Below, piece by piece: positions 41,309-54,793 of a stretch of DNA of 64,000 bases; position 1 is the first letter of the stretch, and the number at the start of each line of letters is the position of its first letter. The position numbers and the translations under genes are program-made. A model generated the notes under the pieces. The model ran no database searches and was not told where the DNA came from. It was given only the letters and a program-made list of their open reading frames with translations. Where the stretch lies: contig NZ_CP134771.1 of the NCBI RefSeq assembly GCF_031880315.1, forward strand, positions 2,418,001 through 2,482,000, given 5' to 3'. This DNA is from Pseudomonas baltica. GTDB taxonomy: Bacteria; Pseudomonadota; Gammaproteobacteria; Pseudomonadales; Pseudomonadaceae.

Positions 41309-41532
41309 TTCTGCTTTCGAGCCGGCCTTGGGGTTGCGGCCCCCGCCATTGGCCCTTCGCCTTGGCTCAGGGTGCCCGCGCTTCGACGCACTGGCGAGGG
41401 GCACGCCCCGATGGGCCTTCCGTGGCCCAACGGGGCTTAGCCGGCATCCATGCCGGCTATCCCCTCGCCAGTGCGTCGAAACGCGGCCTGCTGGAAGGGG
41501 GCCGCAACCCCAAGACCGCCTCGAAAGCAGAA
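41309..41532. repeat. Large nested palindrome 1
   Basis: Outer arms 41309-41344 and 41497-41532 match in reverse complement with 2 mismatches in 36. Inner arms 41377-41401 and 41461-41485 match with 1 mismatch in 25. At the centre are a 13-bp stem (41405-41417 with 41424-41436) and AGCCGGCAT/ATGCCGGCT (41439-41458). The element lies in the 659-bp gene-free stretch between dciA and lpxC. Nothing coding is convincing here. Confidence 0.9.
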
Positions 41533-41595
41533 CAGTGACATCTGCGTCGTTTGTTCAGCTTTTCAAAGCTGCTCCACGCACCTCAAATCTCGGCT

Positions 41596-41813
41596 GGTGC
41601 TTTGCTGCGGGCCTGTGCGGATCGCCCCTCCAGCAGGCCGCGTGCAGGCGCCTGAAGAGAGGGAGATCCCGACAGGATGCCGGGTCAGGCGTGTTGGGCC
41701 ATGGATGGCCCATTGCGCCGTGCCCTCTCTTCAGGCGTCTGCACGCGGGTACCCTGAGCCTTGGCGAAGGGCCAATGGGCAGGGCGAGCCGCACAGGCCC
41801 GCAGCAAAGCACC
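41596..41813. repeat. Large nested palindrome 2
   Basis: Outer arms 41596-41627 and 41782-41813 match in reverse complement with 1 mismatch in 32. Inner arms 41637-41663 and 41723-41749 match with 2 mismatches in 27, and TGGGCC/GGCCCA (41695-41711) forms the tip. It is 63 bp from palindrome 1 and shares segments with it: 41346-41380 with 41744-41778 (3 mismatches in 35) and 41482-41499 with 41625-41642 (1 in 18), both inverted. Confidence 0.9.
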
Positions 41814-41839
41814 ACACCCCGCCCTCGAAAAGCGACCAT

Positions 41840-41867
41840 AAAAAAAGCCACCCGAAGATGGCTTTTC
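41840..41867 (-). terminator. lpxC terminator
   Basis: On the minus strand AAAAGCCATC, TTCG and GGTGGCTTTT continue into a T-run. The UUCG tetraloop and position (31 bp after the lpxC stop codon) make it the end of the dcw/lpxC transcript. Confidence 0.85.
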
Positions 41868-41897
41868 AAACTGAGAGAGAAACGTTCGAAACTGTAC

Positions 41898-42845
<948 letters not shown>

Positions 42846-42921
42846 TCAACAAAGGCTGGCGATAATAGCAGCTCCGACCTTTGCTGAACACCAATCACCC
42901 TAATACCCCTGATAAATTGCA

Positions 42922-44112
42922 TTAATCGGCCTGGCGACGCAGGAAGGCCGGGATGTCCAGATAATCCAGATCATCTTGCGGATTCAGCTTCGCGGCCGCA
43001 GCGGCACCGGCCTGAGCCTGATTGCGCATGACGGTCGGACGATCCAGGTCACGGTAGTTCACCGATGGCAGTTCCTGACGGGCAGGCGCTGGAGCGGCGG
43101 ACTGTGCGGACATGGTCTGCAAGGTGTTGTCGATGATCTTCACCGGCTTCTCGATTTTCGCGCCCAGGCCCGTCGCGACTACAGTCACGTGCAGCTCGTC
43201 GCGCATATCGGGATCGATCACGGTGCCGACCTTGACCATCGCGTGTTCGGAGGCGAACGCTTCGATGATGCTACCGACATCCGAGTACTCGCCCAGCGAC
43301 AGGTCGGGACCTGCGGTGATGTTCACCAGGATACCGCGAGCACCTTGCAGGTTGACGTCCTCGAGCAGCGGGTTGCGAATCGCCGCCTCGGTGGCTTCAC
43401 GTGCACGATTAGGACCGCTGGCGCAGCCAGTGCCCATCATCGCCATGCCCATCTCGCTCATCACGGTACGCACGTCGGCGAAGTCGACGTTGATCATGCC
43501 CGGACGCTTGATGATGTCCGAGATACCGCGAACGGCACCGGCCAGCACGTCGTCGGCCTTGGCGAAAGCCGACAGCAGGCTGGCGTCCTTGCCGAGGATG
43601 GTCAGCAGTTTCTCGTTCGGGATGGTGATCAGCGAATCGACGCTTTCCGACAGCATACGGATGCCTTCGTCGGCGATCTGCATGCGCTTGCGGCCTTCGA
43701 ACGGGAACGGACGCGTGACCACCGCAACGGTCAGGATGCCCATTTCCTTCGCCACTTCGGCAATGATCGGGGCCGCACCGGTACCGGTACCGCCACCCAT
43801 GCCGGTGGTGATGAAAACCATGTTGGTGCCCGCCAGCACTTCAGCGATGCGCTCGCGATCTTCGAGAGCGGCCTGACGACCGACTTCCGGGTTGGCGCCT
43901 GCGCCCAGGCCCTTGGTGACGCCGGTACCCAGTTGCAGAATGGTGCGTGCACCAATGCTTTTCAGGGCTTGAGCATCGGTGTTGGCGCAGATGAACTCGA
44001 CGCCTTCGATGTTGCTCTTGACCATGTGATTGACCGCGTTGCCGCCGCCACCACCAACGCCGATCACTTTAATGACCGGGCTTTGTGGGATGTTGTCTAC
44101 GAGTTCGAACAT
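42922..44112 (-). CDS. ftsZ: Cell division GTPase FtsZ
   Basis: A 396-aa tubulin homologue that forms the Z ring. The tubulin signature GGGTGTGAAP is at residues ~107-116, the N-terminal GVGGGGGNAVNHM binds GTP and the T7 loop NVDFADVRTVM activates the neighbouring subunit. A flexible linker (~318-380) leads to the C-terminal DYLDIPAFLRRQAD, the peptide contacted by FtsA and ZipA. It follows ftsA by 58 bp. Confidence 0.99.
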   Translation of the reverse strand: MFELVDNIPQSPVIKVIGVGGGGGNAVNHMVKSNIEGVEFICANTDAQALKSIGARTILQLGTGVTKGLGAGANPEVGRQAALEDRERIAEVLAGTNMVFITTGMGGGTGTGAAPIIAEVAKEMGILTVAVVTRPFPFEGRKRMQIADEGIRMLSESVDSLITIPNEKLLTILGKDASLLSAFAKADDVLAGAVRGISDIIKRPGMINVDFADVRTVMSEMGMAMMGTGCASGPNRAREATEAAIRNPLLEDVNLQGARGILVNITAGPDLSLGEYSDVGSIIEAFASEHAMVKVGTVIDPDMRDELHVTVVATGLGAKIEKPVKIIDNTLQTMSAQSAAPAPARQELPSVNYRDLDRPTVMRNQAQAGAAAAAKLNPQDDLDYLDIPAFLRRQAD

Positions 44113-44170
44113 GTTCCCTCTCCTTCAGTTCTCTAGTTTTTTCGCCTACTGCCCATTACCGCTTTTGAAG

Positions 44171-45433
44171 CTAGAAATTGCCCTGCACCCACCGCTTCAA
44201 CCGCTCTAGCACTGGGGCTTTCTCTTCTTCGCCATAACCGCTGTTGCTGCTACTGCTGATTCCGGACAGGTTGACGCCATCGGACTGCTTCTGCAGGCCA
44301 TACATCAACAAACCCACTGCTGTGGAATAGATCGGATTGCGGATCACGTCACCGAGGCCGCGCACCGTGTGCGGTACACCGAGGCGTACCGGCATGTGGA
44401 AAATTTCTTCGGCCAGCTCCGTGGCCCCTTCCATTTTCGAAGTGCCGCCGGTCAGCACGATGCCGGCCGGGATCAGGTCTTCGTAGCCGCTGCGACGCAG
44501 TTCGGCATGGATCAGGGTGAACAGCTCGTCGTAGCGCGGCTCGACCACTTCGGCCAAGGCCTGACGGGACAGCTCGCGCGGTGGACGATCGCCAACGCTC
44601 GGCACTTTGATGGTTTCGCCGGCACCGGCCAGCTTGGCCAGGGCGCAGGCGTAACGGATCTTGATCTCTTCGGCATACTGGGTCGGCGTGCGCAGGGCCA
44701 TGGCGATGTCGTTGGTGACCTGATCGCCGGCGATCGGGATCACTGCCGTGTGGCGGATGGCGCCTTCGGTGAAAATCGCGATGTCGGTTGTACCGCCGCC
44801 GATGTCCACCAGGCACACGCCCAGCTCTTTCTCGTCATCGGTCAATACCGAATAGGCCGAGGCCAGCTGCTCGAGGATGATGTCGTCGATTTCCAGACCA
44901 CAGCGACGCACGCACTTCTCGATGTTCTGCGCGGCGTTGACTGCGCAGGTCACCACGTGGACCTTGGCTTCCAGGCGCACGCCCGACATGCCCAGTGGCT
45001 CGCGGACGCCTTCCTGGTTGTCGATCACGTAATCCTGCGGCAGCGTGTGCAGCACGCGCTGATCGGCGGGAATGGCGACGGCCTGGGCGGCGTCGAGGAC
45101 GCGCTCAAGGTCGGCCATGCTCACTTCGCGATCGCGAATGGCGACGATACCGTGGGAGTTGAGGCTGCGGATATGATTGCCCGCCACACCGACGAAGGCC
45201 GAGTGAATCCGGCAACCGGCCATCAGCTGCGCTTCTTCGATGGCGCGCTGGATCGACTGCACTGTGGACTCGATATTGACCACCACGCCCTTCTTCAGGC
45301 CGCGGGAAGGATGGGTACCGATCCCGACGATATCCAGGGTGCCGTCGGCCGCGACTTCGCCTACCAGCGCCACCACCTTGGAGGTGCCGATATCCAGACC
45401 GACGATCATTTTGCCGCTTTGCACGTTTGCCAT
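44171..45433 (-). CDS. ftsA: Cell division protein FtsA
   Basis: A 420-aa actin-fold ATPase that ties FtsZ to the membrane. VGLDIGTSKVVALVGE is the phosphate-1 motif and CLVDIGGGTTDIAIF the phosphate-2 motif. The C-terminal amphipathic helix (VLERLKRWVQGNF) inserts into the membrane. It lies between ftsQ (14-bp gap) and ftsZ. Confidence 0.99.
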   Translation of the reverse strand: MANVQSGKMIVGLDIGTSKVVALVGEVAADGTLDIVGIGTHPSRGLKKGVVVNIESTVQSIQRAIEEAQLMAGCRIHSAFVGVAGNHIRSLNSHGIVAIRDREVSMADLERVLDAAQAVAIPADQRVLHTLPQDYVIDNQEGVREPLGMSGVRLEAKVHVVTCAVNAAQNIEKCVRRCGLEIDDIILEQLASAYSVLTDDEKELGVCLVDIGGGTTDIAIFTEGAIRHTAVIPIAGDQVTNDIAMALRTPTQYAEEIKIRYACALAKLAGAGETIKVPSVGDRPPRELSRQALAEVVEPRYDELFTLIHAELRRSGYEDLIPAGIVLTGGTSKMEGATELAEEIFHMPVRLGVPHTVRGLGDVIRNPIYSTAVGLLMYGLQKQSDGVNLSGISSSSNSGYGEEEKAPVLERLKRWVQGNF

Positions 45434-45447
45434 GGTCCTGCCTCTTC

Positions 45448-46314
45448 TTAATTCTTCGCGACCGCGGGTTTTTCCCCGGTCGGGGCAATCGGTTCGCGCC
45501 AGCTGACGGCCAGGCCGTTGGCATAACGCAGGTCGATGCTCGCAATATTCGTAATCTGTTCTTTGAGCGTCTTGTCGTAAATGACGATAAAGCGACGCAT
45601 CTTCTCGATCAGGTGATCCCGCCCTAGCAGCAATTCGATGCCCGGCCCGGCGCTGCCAGCACCGGTGGTCAGGAACCAGCTGCCGCGTTCACGCAATTCG
45701 AGCCTGGCGACGGAGAAGCCCAGCGGCCGCAACATCTGACTCAACACTTGATACTGCTGCATGACTTGTTGCTGAGCACGCTGCGGGCCGTACAGCTGCG
45801 GCAGGTGCTCATAGTTGGCCAGCTCGCGCGGGGCGAAGGCTTCACCCTGGTTGTTCAACAGGGCGCTGTCACCCCAACGCGCGACTGGCAGCTGTTCTTC
45901 AAGGCGGATCACCACCTGATCGGGCCACACCCGACGCACTTCGGCGTGGGCGATCCAGGGCATTTTCTCCAGTTCCGTGCGCATGCTCGCCAGATCGATG
46001 GTGAAAAAGCTCGCAGCGATGTAGGGCGCAATGCGCTGCTGCACCGCCTGCTGGCTGATGTAGCTGAGGTCGCCCTGCACCGCGACCTTGGTAATCGGGC
46101 GGTCGGCATAAGGCATCAGGCGCTGGGCACCGATGTAGGTGCCATAGCCCAGCGCCACCAGCAATATTGGCCACATGAGCATTTTCAGAAAGCCGAAATT
46201 GGCCTTCGGCAGGCGCACCGACATCGGCTCCTTGGCCACCATACGACTGGCGCCACGGGGCACCGGCTTGCGGCTCGGAGCGGGAATCTGGTGACGAATC
46301 GATGCGCCCTGCAT
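45448..46314 (-). CDS. ftsQ: Cell division protein FtsQ
   Basis: A 288-aa bitopic protein. The cytosolic N-terminus (~1-42) is basic, the membrane helix reads [20 protein letters not shown] (~43-62), and the periplasmic POTRA domain follows ([12 protein letters not shown] onwards), then the beta domain that binds FtsB-FtsL. It starts 3 bp after ddlB and is followed by ftsA. Confidence 0.97.
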   Translation of the reverse strand: MQGASIRHQIPAPSRKPVPRGASRMVAKEPMSVRLPKANFGFLKMLMWPILLVALGYGTYIGAQRLMPYADRPITKVAVQGDLSYISQQAVQQRIAPYIAASFFTIDLASMRTELEKMPWIAHAEVRRVWPDQVVIRLEEQLPVARWGDSALLNNQGEAFAPRELANYEHLPQLYGPQRAQQQVMQQYQVLSQMLRPLGFSVARLELRERGSWFLTTGAGSAGPGIELLLGRDHLIEKMRRFIVIYDKTLKEQITNIASIDLRYANGLAVSWREPIAPTGEKPAVAKN

Positions 46315-46317
46315 GGG

Positions 46318-48720
<2,403 letters not shown>

Positions 48721-48728
<8 letters not shown>

Positions 48729-49791
48729 GGGCCACCTCCAGGCAGACATCGACGACATTACGGGTGGCATCGGGTTTCGCCAGACGGCGCGCGGTGGCGG
48801 CCATTTGGTTGAGTTTCTCGGGTTGCATCAAAACCTCTTTCAGGCGCTCGGCCAGTTGGGCCGCGCCGGTTGTCGCTTGTGGCATGAGGAAGGCAGCGCC
48901 TTCACGGGCCAGATATTCGGCATTGCGAGTCTGGTGGTCGTCGATCGCGTGGGGCAACGGCACCAGGAACGACGGCAGCCCGGCCGCCGCCAGCTCGCTG
49001 ACGGTCAGCGCACCGGAGCGGCAGACCATCATGTCGGCCCAGCCATAGGCCTGGGCCATGTCCTGGATGAAAGGCGCGACCTGCGCCTCGACACCCGCAG
49101 CCTGGTAACGCTCAAGGGTCACTTGGTCATGTTTCTTGCCGGCCTGATGAAAGACTTCTGGGCGAAATTCGGCGGGCACCAGGGCCAAAGCGGCGGGCAG
49201 CAACTTGTTCAACGGCTCGGAGCCGAGGCTGCCGCCCGTGATCAGCAAGCGCGGCTTGCGCCCGGCGAGGCTCTGGCGAGGGGTTTCGAGGAACAGCTCA
49301 GGGCGCACCGGATTACCCGTGGTGCGGCGCTTGCTGGACGCCCCGAAGGTGTTCGGGAACGCTTCACAGACGCGGCTGGCAAACGGCACCAACAGGCGAT
49401 TGGCAGTACCGGCCACGGCGTTCTGCTCGTGCACGATCACCGGTACGCCGGCCAGGCGCGCAGCCAGGCCGCCGGGGCCGGTCACGTAGCCACCAAAGCC
49501 GAGCACGCACACCGGCCTGATCTGGCGCACCACACGGCGCGCCTGCAACAGCGCGTTGCATAATACGAACGGCGCTTTGAGCAGCGACTTGATACCTTTG
49601 CCCCGCAGCCCGGCAACGTTGATCAAATGCAACGGCAAACCCGCCTGGGGGACCAGGTCGTTCTCGATCCCGCGCGGGGTTCCCAGCCAGTGCACGCTGT
49701 AGCCACGAGCCTGGAACTCGCGCGCGCAGGCCAGGGCCGGGAACACGTGCCCGCCGGTGCCGCCGGCCATGATCAGCACGTTACCGGCCAT
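48721..49791 (-). CDS. murG: UDP-GlcNAc:lipid I N-acetylglucosamine transferase MurG
   Basis: A 356-aa GT-B glycosyltransferase turning lipid I into lipid II on the inner membrane face. The G loop [13 protein letters not shown] is at residues ~8-20, and the UDP-GlcNAc site includes [12 protein letters not shown] and [17 protein letters not shown]. The start overlaps the end of ftsW by 11 bp and has GAGGAG upstream. Confidence 0.98.
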
Positions 49792-50995
49792 GGGCAGGCT
49801 CCTCGGCGAAATCGTCTTCGCTGAATTCGGTTTCTTCACTGCCCAGCGCCGCACGGCTTTCCCACTCGATGCGCAACAGCAAGCCCAGGCACATGCAGCA
49901 GATCACCAACGAGCTGCCGCCGTAACTGAGGAATGGCAGGGTCAGGCCCTTGGTCGGCAGCAGGCCGACGTTCACGCCAATGTTGATCAAGAACTGTCCG
50001 ATCCACAGGAACGACAAACCATAGGCCATGTACGCGGCGAAATAATGTTTGGCGCGCTCCGCCCATATGCCGATGTACATGCCGCGAATACACACGAACA
50101 CGAACAGCGCCACGGTGCACAGCGAGCCCACGACGCCCAGCTCTTCGGCCAGTACCGAGAACACGAAGTCGGTGTGCGCTTCCGGCAGATAGAATTGCTT
50201 CTGCACACTGTTGCCCAGGCCGACGCCGAACCATTCGCCACGCCCGAACGCGATCAACGCCTGGGTCAACTGGTAGCCGGAACCGAACTGATCGGACCAC
50301 GGATCGGTAAAGGTCACCAAACGCGCCATCCGATAAGGCTGCGCCTTGACCAGCAGAATGACCGAAGCCACCGCCAACACCACCATCAGCGCGAAGCGGA
50401 ACAGCCCGACACCCCCGAGGAACAGCATGGCCGCCGCGGCGCCCATCATCACCACGGTTGCGCCGAAGTCCGGCTCCATCAGCAACAGGCCTGCCATCGG
50501 CAGCAACACGAAGAACGGCTTGAAAAAGCCCATCCAACTGTCGCGAACCTCTTGCTGACGGCGTACCAGATAACCGGCAAGGAAGATCACCACGAACACC
50601 TTGGCGATTTCCGAAGGCTGCACGTTGAAAAAACTGAAGCCGATCCAGCGCATCGAGCCGTTGACCTCGCGGCCGATGCCCGGCAGCAGCACAGCCACCA
50701 GCAGACCGAACGCACCCACCAGCATCCACCAGCCCAGCCGCTGCCAGGTGGCGATCGGCACCATCATGGTGACGATGCACGCCCCCAGGCCGATGGCCAG
50801 ATAGATCAGGTGGCGAATCATGTGATACAGCGGATTGCCGGACTGCGCCGCGGCTACTTCCGACGAAGCCGACGTGATCATCACCAGGCCCAGGCCCAGC
50901 AACGCCAGGCAGCCGACCAGCATGGGGAAATCGATATCGATACCGCGGCCGCTGATCAGCGGTGACGGATAAGGCTTGATCACACCGAAAATCAT
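49781..50995 (-). CDS. ftsW: Septal peptidoglycan polymerase FtsW
   Basis: A 404-aa SEDS-family protein with ten predicted membrane helices. Family motifs are present: MRWIGFSFFNVQPSEIAKV, and the periplasmic Glu/Asp region AHTDFVFSVLAEELG. It polymerises septal glycan together with FtsI. Both ends overlap neighbours (murD by 4 bp, murG by 11 bp). Confidence 0.97.
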   Translation of the reverse strand: MIFGVIKPYPSPLISGRGIDIDFPMLVGCLALLGLGLVMITSASSEVAAAQSGNPLYHMIRHLIYLAIGLGACIVTMMVPIATWQRLGWWMLVGAFGLLVAVLLPGIGREVNGSMRWIGFSFFNVQPSEIAKVFVVIFLAGYLVRRQQEVRDSWMGFFKPFFVLLPMAGLLLMEPDFGATVVMMGAAAAMLFLGGVGLFRFALMVVLAVASVILLVKAQPYRMARLVTFTDPWSDQFGSGYQLTQALIAFGRGEWFGVGLGNSVQKQFYLPEAHTDFVFSVLAEELGVVGSLCTVALFVFVCIRGMYIGIWAERAKHYFAAYMAYGLSFLWIGQFLINIGVNVGLLPTKGLTLPFLSYGGSSLVICCMCLGLLLRIEWESRAALGSEETEFSEDDFAEEPAHGR

Positions 50996-52338
50996 GACAA
51001 AGCCTCCACGGCGCGGGCGAACAAATGTCCGCGCTCTTCATAGTTCTTGAACATATCGAGGCTCGCGCAGGCCGGCGACAGCAACACGGCATCGCCGGGC
51101 TGGGCCAGTTCGGCGCTGCGCAGCACGGCGTCCTCCAGCGATTGCACGCGCACCAGCGGCACGCGGTCGCCCAGCACGGCGGCGATCTGCTCGGCATCGC
51201 GGCCCAGCAGCACGACCGCACGGCAATGAGCGGCAACCGGCGCGGCCAGGGGCTTGAAGTCCGCCCCTTTGCCATCACCGCCGGCGATCAGCACCAGCTT
51301 GCCGTCGATGTCGCTGCCCAGGCCTTCGATGGCCGCCAGCGCGGCACCGACATTGGTGGCCTTGGAATCGTTGTAATAGCTTACCCCTGCACGCTCGCGC
51401 AGCCATTGGCAGCGATGCTCCAGGCCGCCGAACTCGCGCAAGGTGTGCAGCATGGCGGCGAACGGCAAGCCGACCGCGTGCCCCAGCGCCAGCGCAGCCA
51501 GAGCGTTGGCGTAGTTATGTGCGCCACGGATCTTCAATTCACTGACGGGCATCAGGGTCTTGAACTCGAACGCCAAGTGCTTCTCGGCGTTTTCTTCGAT
51601 CAGGCCGAAGCCCTTGAAGTCCGGACGATTGAGGCCGAAGGTCCAGCACGGCTGGCCTTCGGTCAGCAATGGCCGCGACAGCGCGTCCTGGCGGTTGACC
51701 ACCACCTGGCGGGCGCCGCGGAAGATCCGGTGCTTGGCCAGGTGATAGGCCGGTAGCCCGCTGTAGCGATCCATGTGGTCTTCACTGACATTGAGCACGG
51801 TCGCCACTTCGGCGCCCAGATGATGGGTGGTTTCCAACTGAAAGCTGGACAGCTCCATCACGTATAGATCGACGTTGTCGGCGAGCAGGTCGAGCGCTGG
51901 GGTGCCGAGATTGCCGCCCACCGCGACGCGTTTGCCCGAGGCCCGCGCCATGTCACCCACCAGGGTGGTCACGGTGCTCTTGGCGTTGGAGCCGCTGATT
52001 GCCACGATCGGCGCCTTGGCATTGCGCGCAAACAGCTCGATGTCGCCCGACAGGGTGACGCCACGGGCTGCCGCTTGCTGCAAGGCCGGGGTCGCCAGCG
52101 CCAGGCCCGGGCTCACGTAGAGCTCGGACGCGCGGCAAAGAAATTCGACGTCCAGCTCGCCACAACGCACATCGACGTGCGGGTAGTCACGGCGCAAGGT
52201 CGCGAGTTCTGGCGGATTCTCGCGCGTATCGGCCACGGCAAAGGACACGCCCCGATTCGCCAGGAAGCGAACCAGGGACATGCCGCTCTTGCCGAGGCCG
52301 ACAACGATGCGGAATTGGTCAGAAGCGATCAGAGACAC
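50992..52338 (-). CDS. murD: UDP-N-acetylmuramoyl-L-alanine--D-glutamate ligase
   Basis: A 448-aa Mur ligase adding D-Glu. VVGLGKSGMSLVRFLA forms the N-terminal loop, ISGSNAKSTVTTLVG is the ATP loop (AKST instead of the usual GKST, seen in other pseudomonads) and YYNDSKATNVGA is the C-terminal motif. The start is GTG at 52338 behind GAGG. The mraY stop is 5 bp upstream. Confidence 0.97.
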   Translation of the reverse strand: MSLIASDQFRIVVGLGKSGMSLVRFLANRGVSFAVADTRENPPELATLRRDYPHVDVRCGELDVEFLCRASELYVSPGLALATPALQQAAARGVTLSGDIELFARNAKAPIVAISGSNAKSTVTTLVGDMARASGKRVAVGGNLGTPALDLLADNVDLYVMELSSFQLETTHHLGAEVATVLNVSEDHMDRYSGLPAYHLAKHRIFRGARQVVVNRQDALSRPLLTEGQPCWTFGLNRPDFKGFGLIEENAEKHLAFEFKTLMPVSELKIRGAHNYANALAALALGHAVGLPFAAMLHTLREFGGLEHRCQWLRERAGVSYYNDSKATNVGAALAAIEGLGSDIDGKLVLIAGGDGKGADFKPLAAPVAAHCRAVVLLGRDAEQIAAVLGDRVPLVRVQSLEDAVLRSAELAQPGDAVLLSPACASLDMFKNYEERGHLFARAVEALS

Positions 52339-52343
52339 TCGTT

Positions 52344-53426
52344 CTACCTCAATTTCAGGGTGGCAAGGCCGATCAACACCAGAATCACGGTGATGATCCA
52401 GAATCGGACGATGACCCGTGGTTCAGGCCAACCCTTGAGTTCGAAATGGTGATGGATCGGCGCCATGCGGAACACCCGGCGGCCGGTCAACTTGAACGAC
52501 GCCACCTGGATGACAACCGACAAGGTCTCCATCACGAACACCCCGCCCATGATGAACAGCACGATTTCCTGACGCACCACCACGGCGATGGTGCCGAGGG
52601 CCGCGCCCAGCGCCAGCGCGCCGACGTCACCCATGAATACTTGCGCGGGATAGGTGTTGAACCACAGGAAGCCCAGCCCCGCACCGATCAGCGCGCCGCA
52701 GAACACGATCAGCTCGCCAGCCCCCGGTACATAGGGAATCAGCAGGTAATCGGCGAATTTGATGTTGCCCGACAGGTAGCAGAAGATGCCCAGCGCGCCG
52801 CCGACCATGACCGTGGGCAGAATCGCCAGGCCGTCGAGGCCGTCGGTAAGGTTGACCGCGTTGCTGGAGCCGACGATCACGAAGTAGGTCAGCACGATGA
52901 AGCCCAGGCCCAGATGAATGCTGGCGTCCTTGAGCATCGGGATGATCAGCGTGGTTTCGTTGCTGCCCGGCGCCGTCATATAAAGGAAGACCGCCGCGCC
53001 CAGGCCGAAAACCGACTGCCAGAAGTACTTCCAGCGGCTTGGCAACCCGCGGGAGTTTTTCTCGATGACCTTGCGATAATCATCCACCCAGCCGATCGCG
53101 CCGAACAGGAAGGTGACGATCAACACGGTCCAGACATAGCGATTGCTCAGGTCGGCCCACAGCAAGGTGCTGACACCGATCGCCGAGAGGATCAGCGCGC
53201 CGCCCATGGTCGGGGTGCCCGACTTGGACAGGTGCGATTGCGGACCATCGTTACGCACCGATTGACCAATCTGGCGCATCTGCAGGGTACGGATCATCCA
53301 TGGGCCCAGAAACAGGGCGAGCGCCAACGCGGTCAACACACCCAGAATCCCGCGCAGGGTCAGGTATTGAAAGACCGCGAAGCCTTTGTAGAACTGTTGC
53401 AGATACTCGGCCAACAGCAGCAGCAT
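52344..53426 (-). CDS. mraY: Phospho-MurNAc-pentapeptide transferase MraY
   Basis: A 360-aa membrane enzyme that makes lipid I on undecaprenyl phosphate. It has ten membrane helices. The catalytic aspartates are in GWVDDYRKV and [13 protein letters not shown], and the HHHFE loop ([15 protein letters not shown]) is intact. The ATG at 53426 overlaps the murF TAA by one base. Confidence 0.98.
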   Translation of the reverse strand: MLLLLAEYLQQFYKGFAVFQYLTLRGILGVLTALALALFLGPWMIRTLQMRQIGQSVRNDGPQSHLSKSGTPTMGGALILSAIGVSTLLWADLSNRYVWTVLIVTFLFGAIGWVDDYRKVIEKNSRGLPSRWKYFWQSVFGLGAAVFLYMTAPGSNETTLIIPMLKDASIHLGLGFIVLTYFVIVGSSNAVNLTDGLDGLAILPTVMVGGALGIFCYLSGNIKFADYLLIPYVPGAGELIVFCGALIGAGLGFLWFNTYPAQVFMGDVGALALGAALGTIAVVVRQEIVLFIMGGVFVMETLSVVIQVASFKLTGRRVFRMAPIHHHFELKGWPEPRVIVRFWIITVILVLIGLATLKLR

Positions 53427-54793
53427 TAATGTTTCTCCCCGCCGGGTACGCACAAGGCCGCGACGATGTTTTCCATCGCCGCGCTGCGTGAACCCTTGAT
53501 CAAAATAGTGGTGTCGGAACCTTGCTCGGCCTCGAGCGCAGAAATCAGTTCGGCCTGACTGGAAAAGTGTGCGGCGCCTTCACCGAAGGCACTGACGGCG
53601 TGAGCCATGAGCGGCCCGACGGCATATAGCGCGTCAACCTTGCCACGCGCATAGTCACCAACCTGCCGATGCCCCTCTATCGCCCACTCGCCCAACTCGC
53701 CGATATCTCCGAGCACCAGGACGGTGCGACCGGAAAAGCCGGCGAGTATATCAATGGCCGCGCACATGGAGGAGGGATTTGCGTTGTAGGTGTCATCGAT
53801 GACGCGCATGCCAGCCTTGGCCAGCTGCGCCACGGTGCGGCCCTTGACCGGCTGCACCGCGTCAAGGCCGGCAACGATGCCCGCCAGGGAAACGCCCATG
53901 GCGCTGGCGGCCGCAGCGGCCGCGAGGGCGTTCTGCACGTTATGGGTGCCGAGCAGGTTCAATTGCACCGGTGCCACACCCTCTTTGCAATGCAATTCGA
54001 ATCTAGGGCAACCGCGGGCGTCTGTGCTGATGGCACTGGCATGGAAGTCAGCGCTCGGGTTGCTCAGGGCGAATGTCAGCACCTGACGCGCGCCGGCACG
54101 GGCTTGCCAGATGGTAAACGCTTTGTCGTCGAGGTTGAGCACGGCCACACCGTCGGCGCCCAGACCGTCGATGATCTCGCCTTTGGCTTCGACGATTTTT
54201 TCCGGGCCGCCGAACTCGCCGACATGGGCAGTACCGGCGTTGTTCAGGATGGCGACGTGCGGGCGAGTGAGGCCGACTGTGTAGGCGATTTCACCCAGAC
54301 GTGAAGCGCCCAGCTCGATCACCGCGGCGCTGTGCTCCGGCGCCAGTTCGAGCAGGGTCAGCGGTGCGCCCAGATCGTTGTTCAAGTTGCCGCGGGTGGC
54401 CAGGACCAGGCCGCGGGTGCGCAGAATGCTCGCGAGCATTTCCTTGACCGTAGTCTTGCCGCTGGAACCGGTGATGGCGGCTACGGGTTTGTCGAACGCG
54501 GCGCGGTTGAGCGCCGCCAGCTGGCCGAGCGCGGCGCGGGTATCGGCGACGATGATCTGCGCCAGGTCGCTGTCGGCGACGGGGCGCTCGACCAGCGCGG
54601 CCACAGCGCCTTTGCCGGCGACATCGTTCAGGTAATTGTGGCCATCGAAATTCGGCCCGCTCAAGGCGACGAACAACTGCCCGGCCTCGATCGCGCGGCT
54701 GTCGATACTGACCCCGCTAAAATGACAATCGCCGCCTTGCAGGCGGCCGTTCAAGGGCTGTAACACTTCGCTCAATGCCAAGGGCTTAAGCAT
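53426..54793 (-). CDS. murF: UDP-MurNAc-tripeptide--D-alanyl-D-alanine ligase
   Basis: A 455-aa Mur ligase joining D-Ala-D-Ala from DdlB to the UDP-tripeptide. The ATP loop is [14 protein letters not shown], and [10 protein letters not shown] and GDIGELG are typical MurF motifs. Its start lies 8 bp inside the murE end. Confidence 0.97.
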   Translation of the reverse strand: MLKPLALSEVLQPLNGRLQGGDCHFSGVSIDSRAIEAGQLFVALSGPNFDGHNYLNDVAGKGAVAALVERPVADSDLAQIIVADTRAALGQLAALNRAAFDKPVAAITGSSGKTTVKEMLASILRTRGLVLATRGNLNNDLGAPLTLLELAPEHSAAVIELGASRLGEIAYTVGLTRPHVAILNNAGTAHVGEFGGPEKIVEAKGEIIDGLGADGVAVLNLDDKAFTIWQARAGARQVLTFALSNPSADFHASAISTDARGCPRFELHCKEGVAPVQLNLLGTHNVQNALAAAAAASAMGVSLAGIVAGLDAVQPVKGRTVAQLAKAGMRVIDDTYNANPSSMCAAIDILAGFSGRTVLVLGDIGELGEWAIEGHRQVGDYARGKVDALYAVGPLMAHAVSAFGEGAAHFSSQAELISALEAEQGSDTTILIKGSRSAAMENIVAALCVPGGEKH

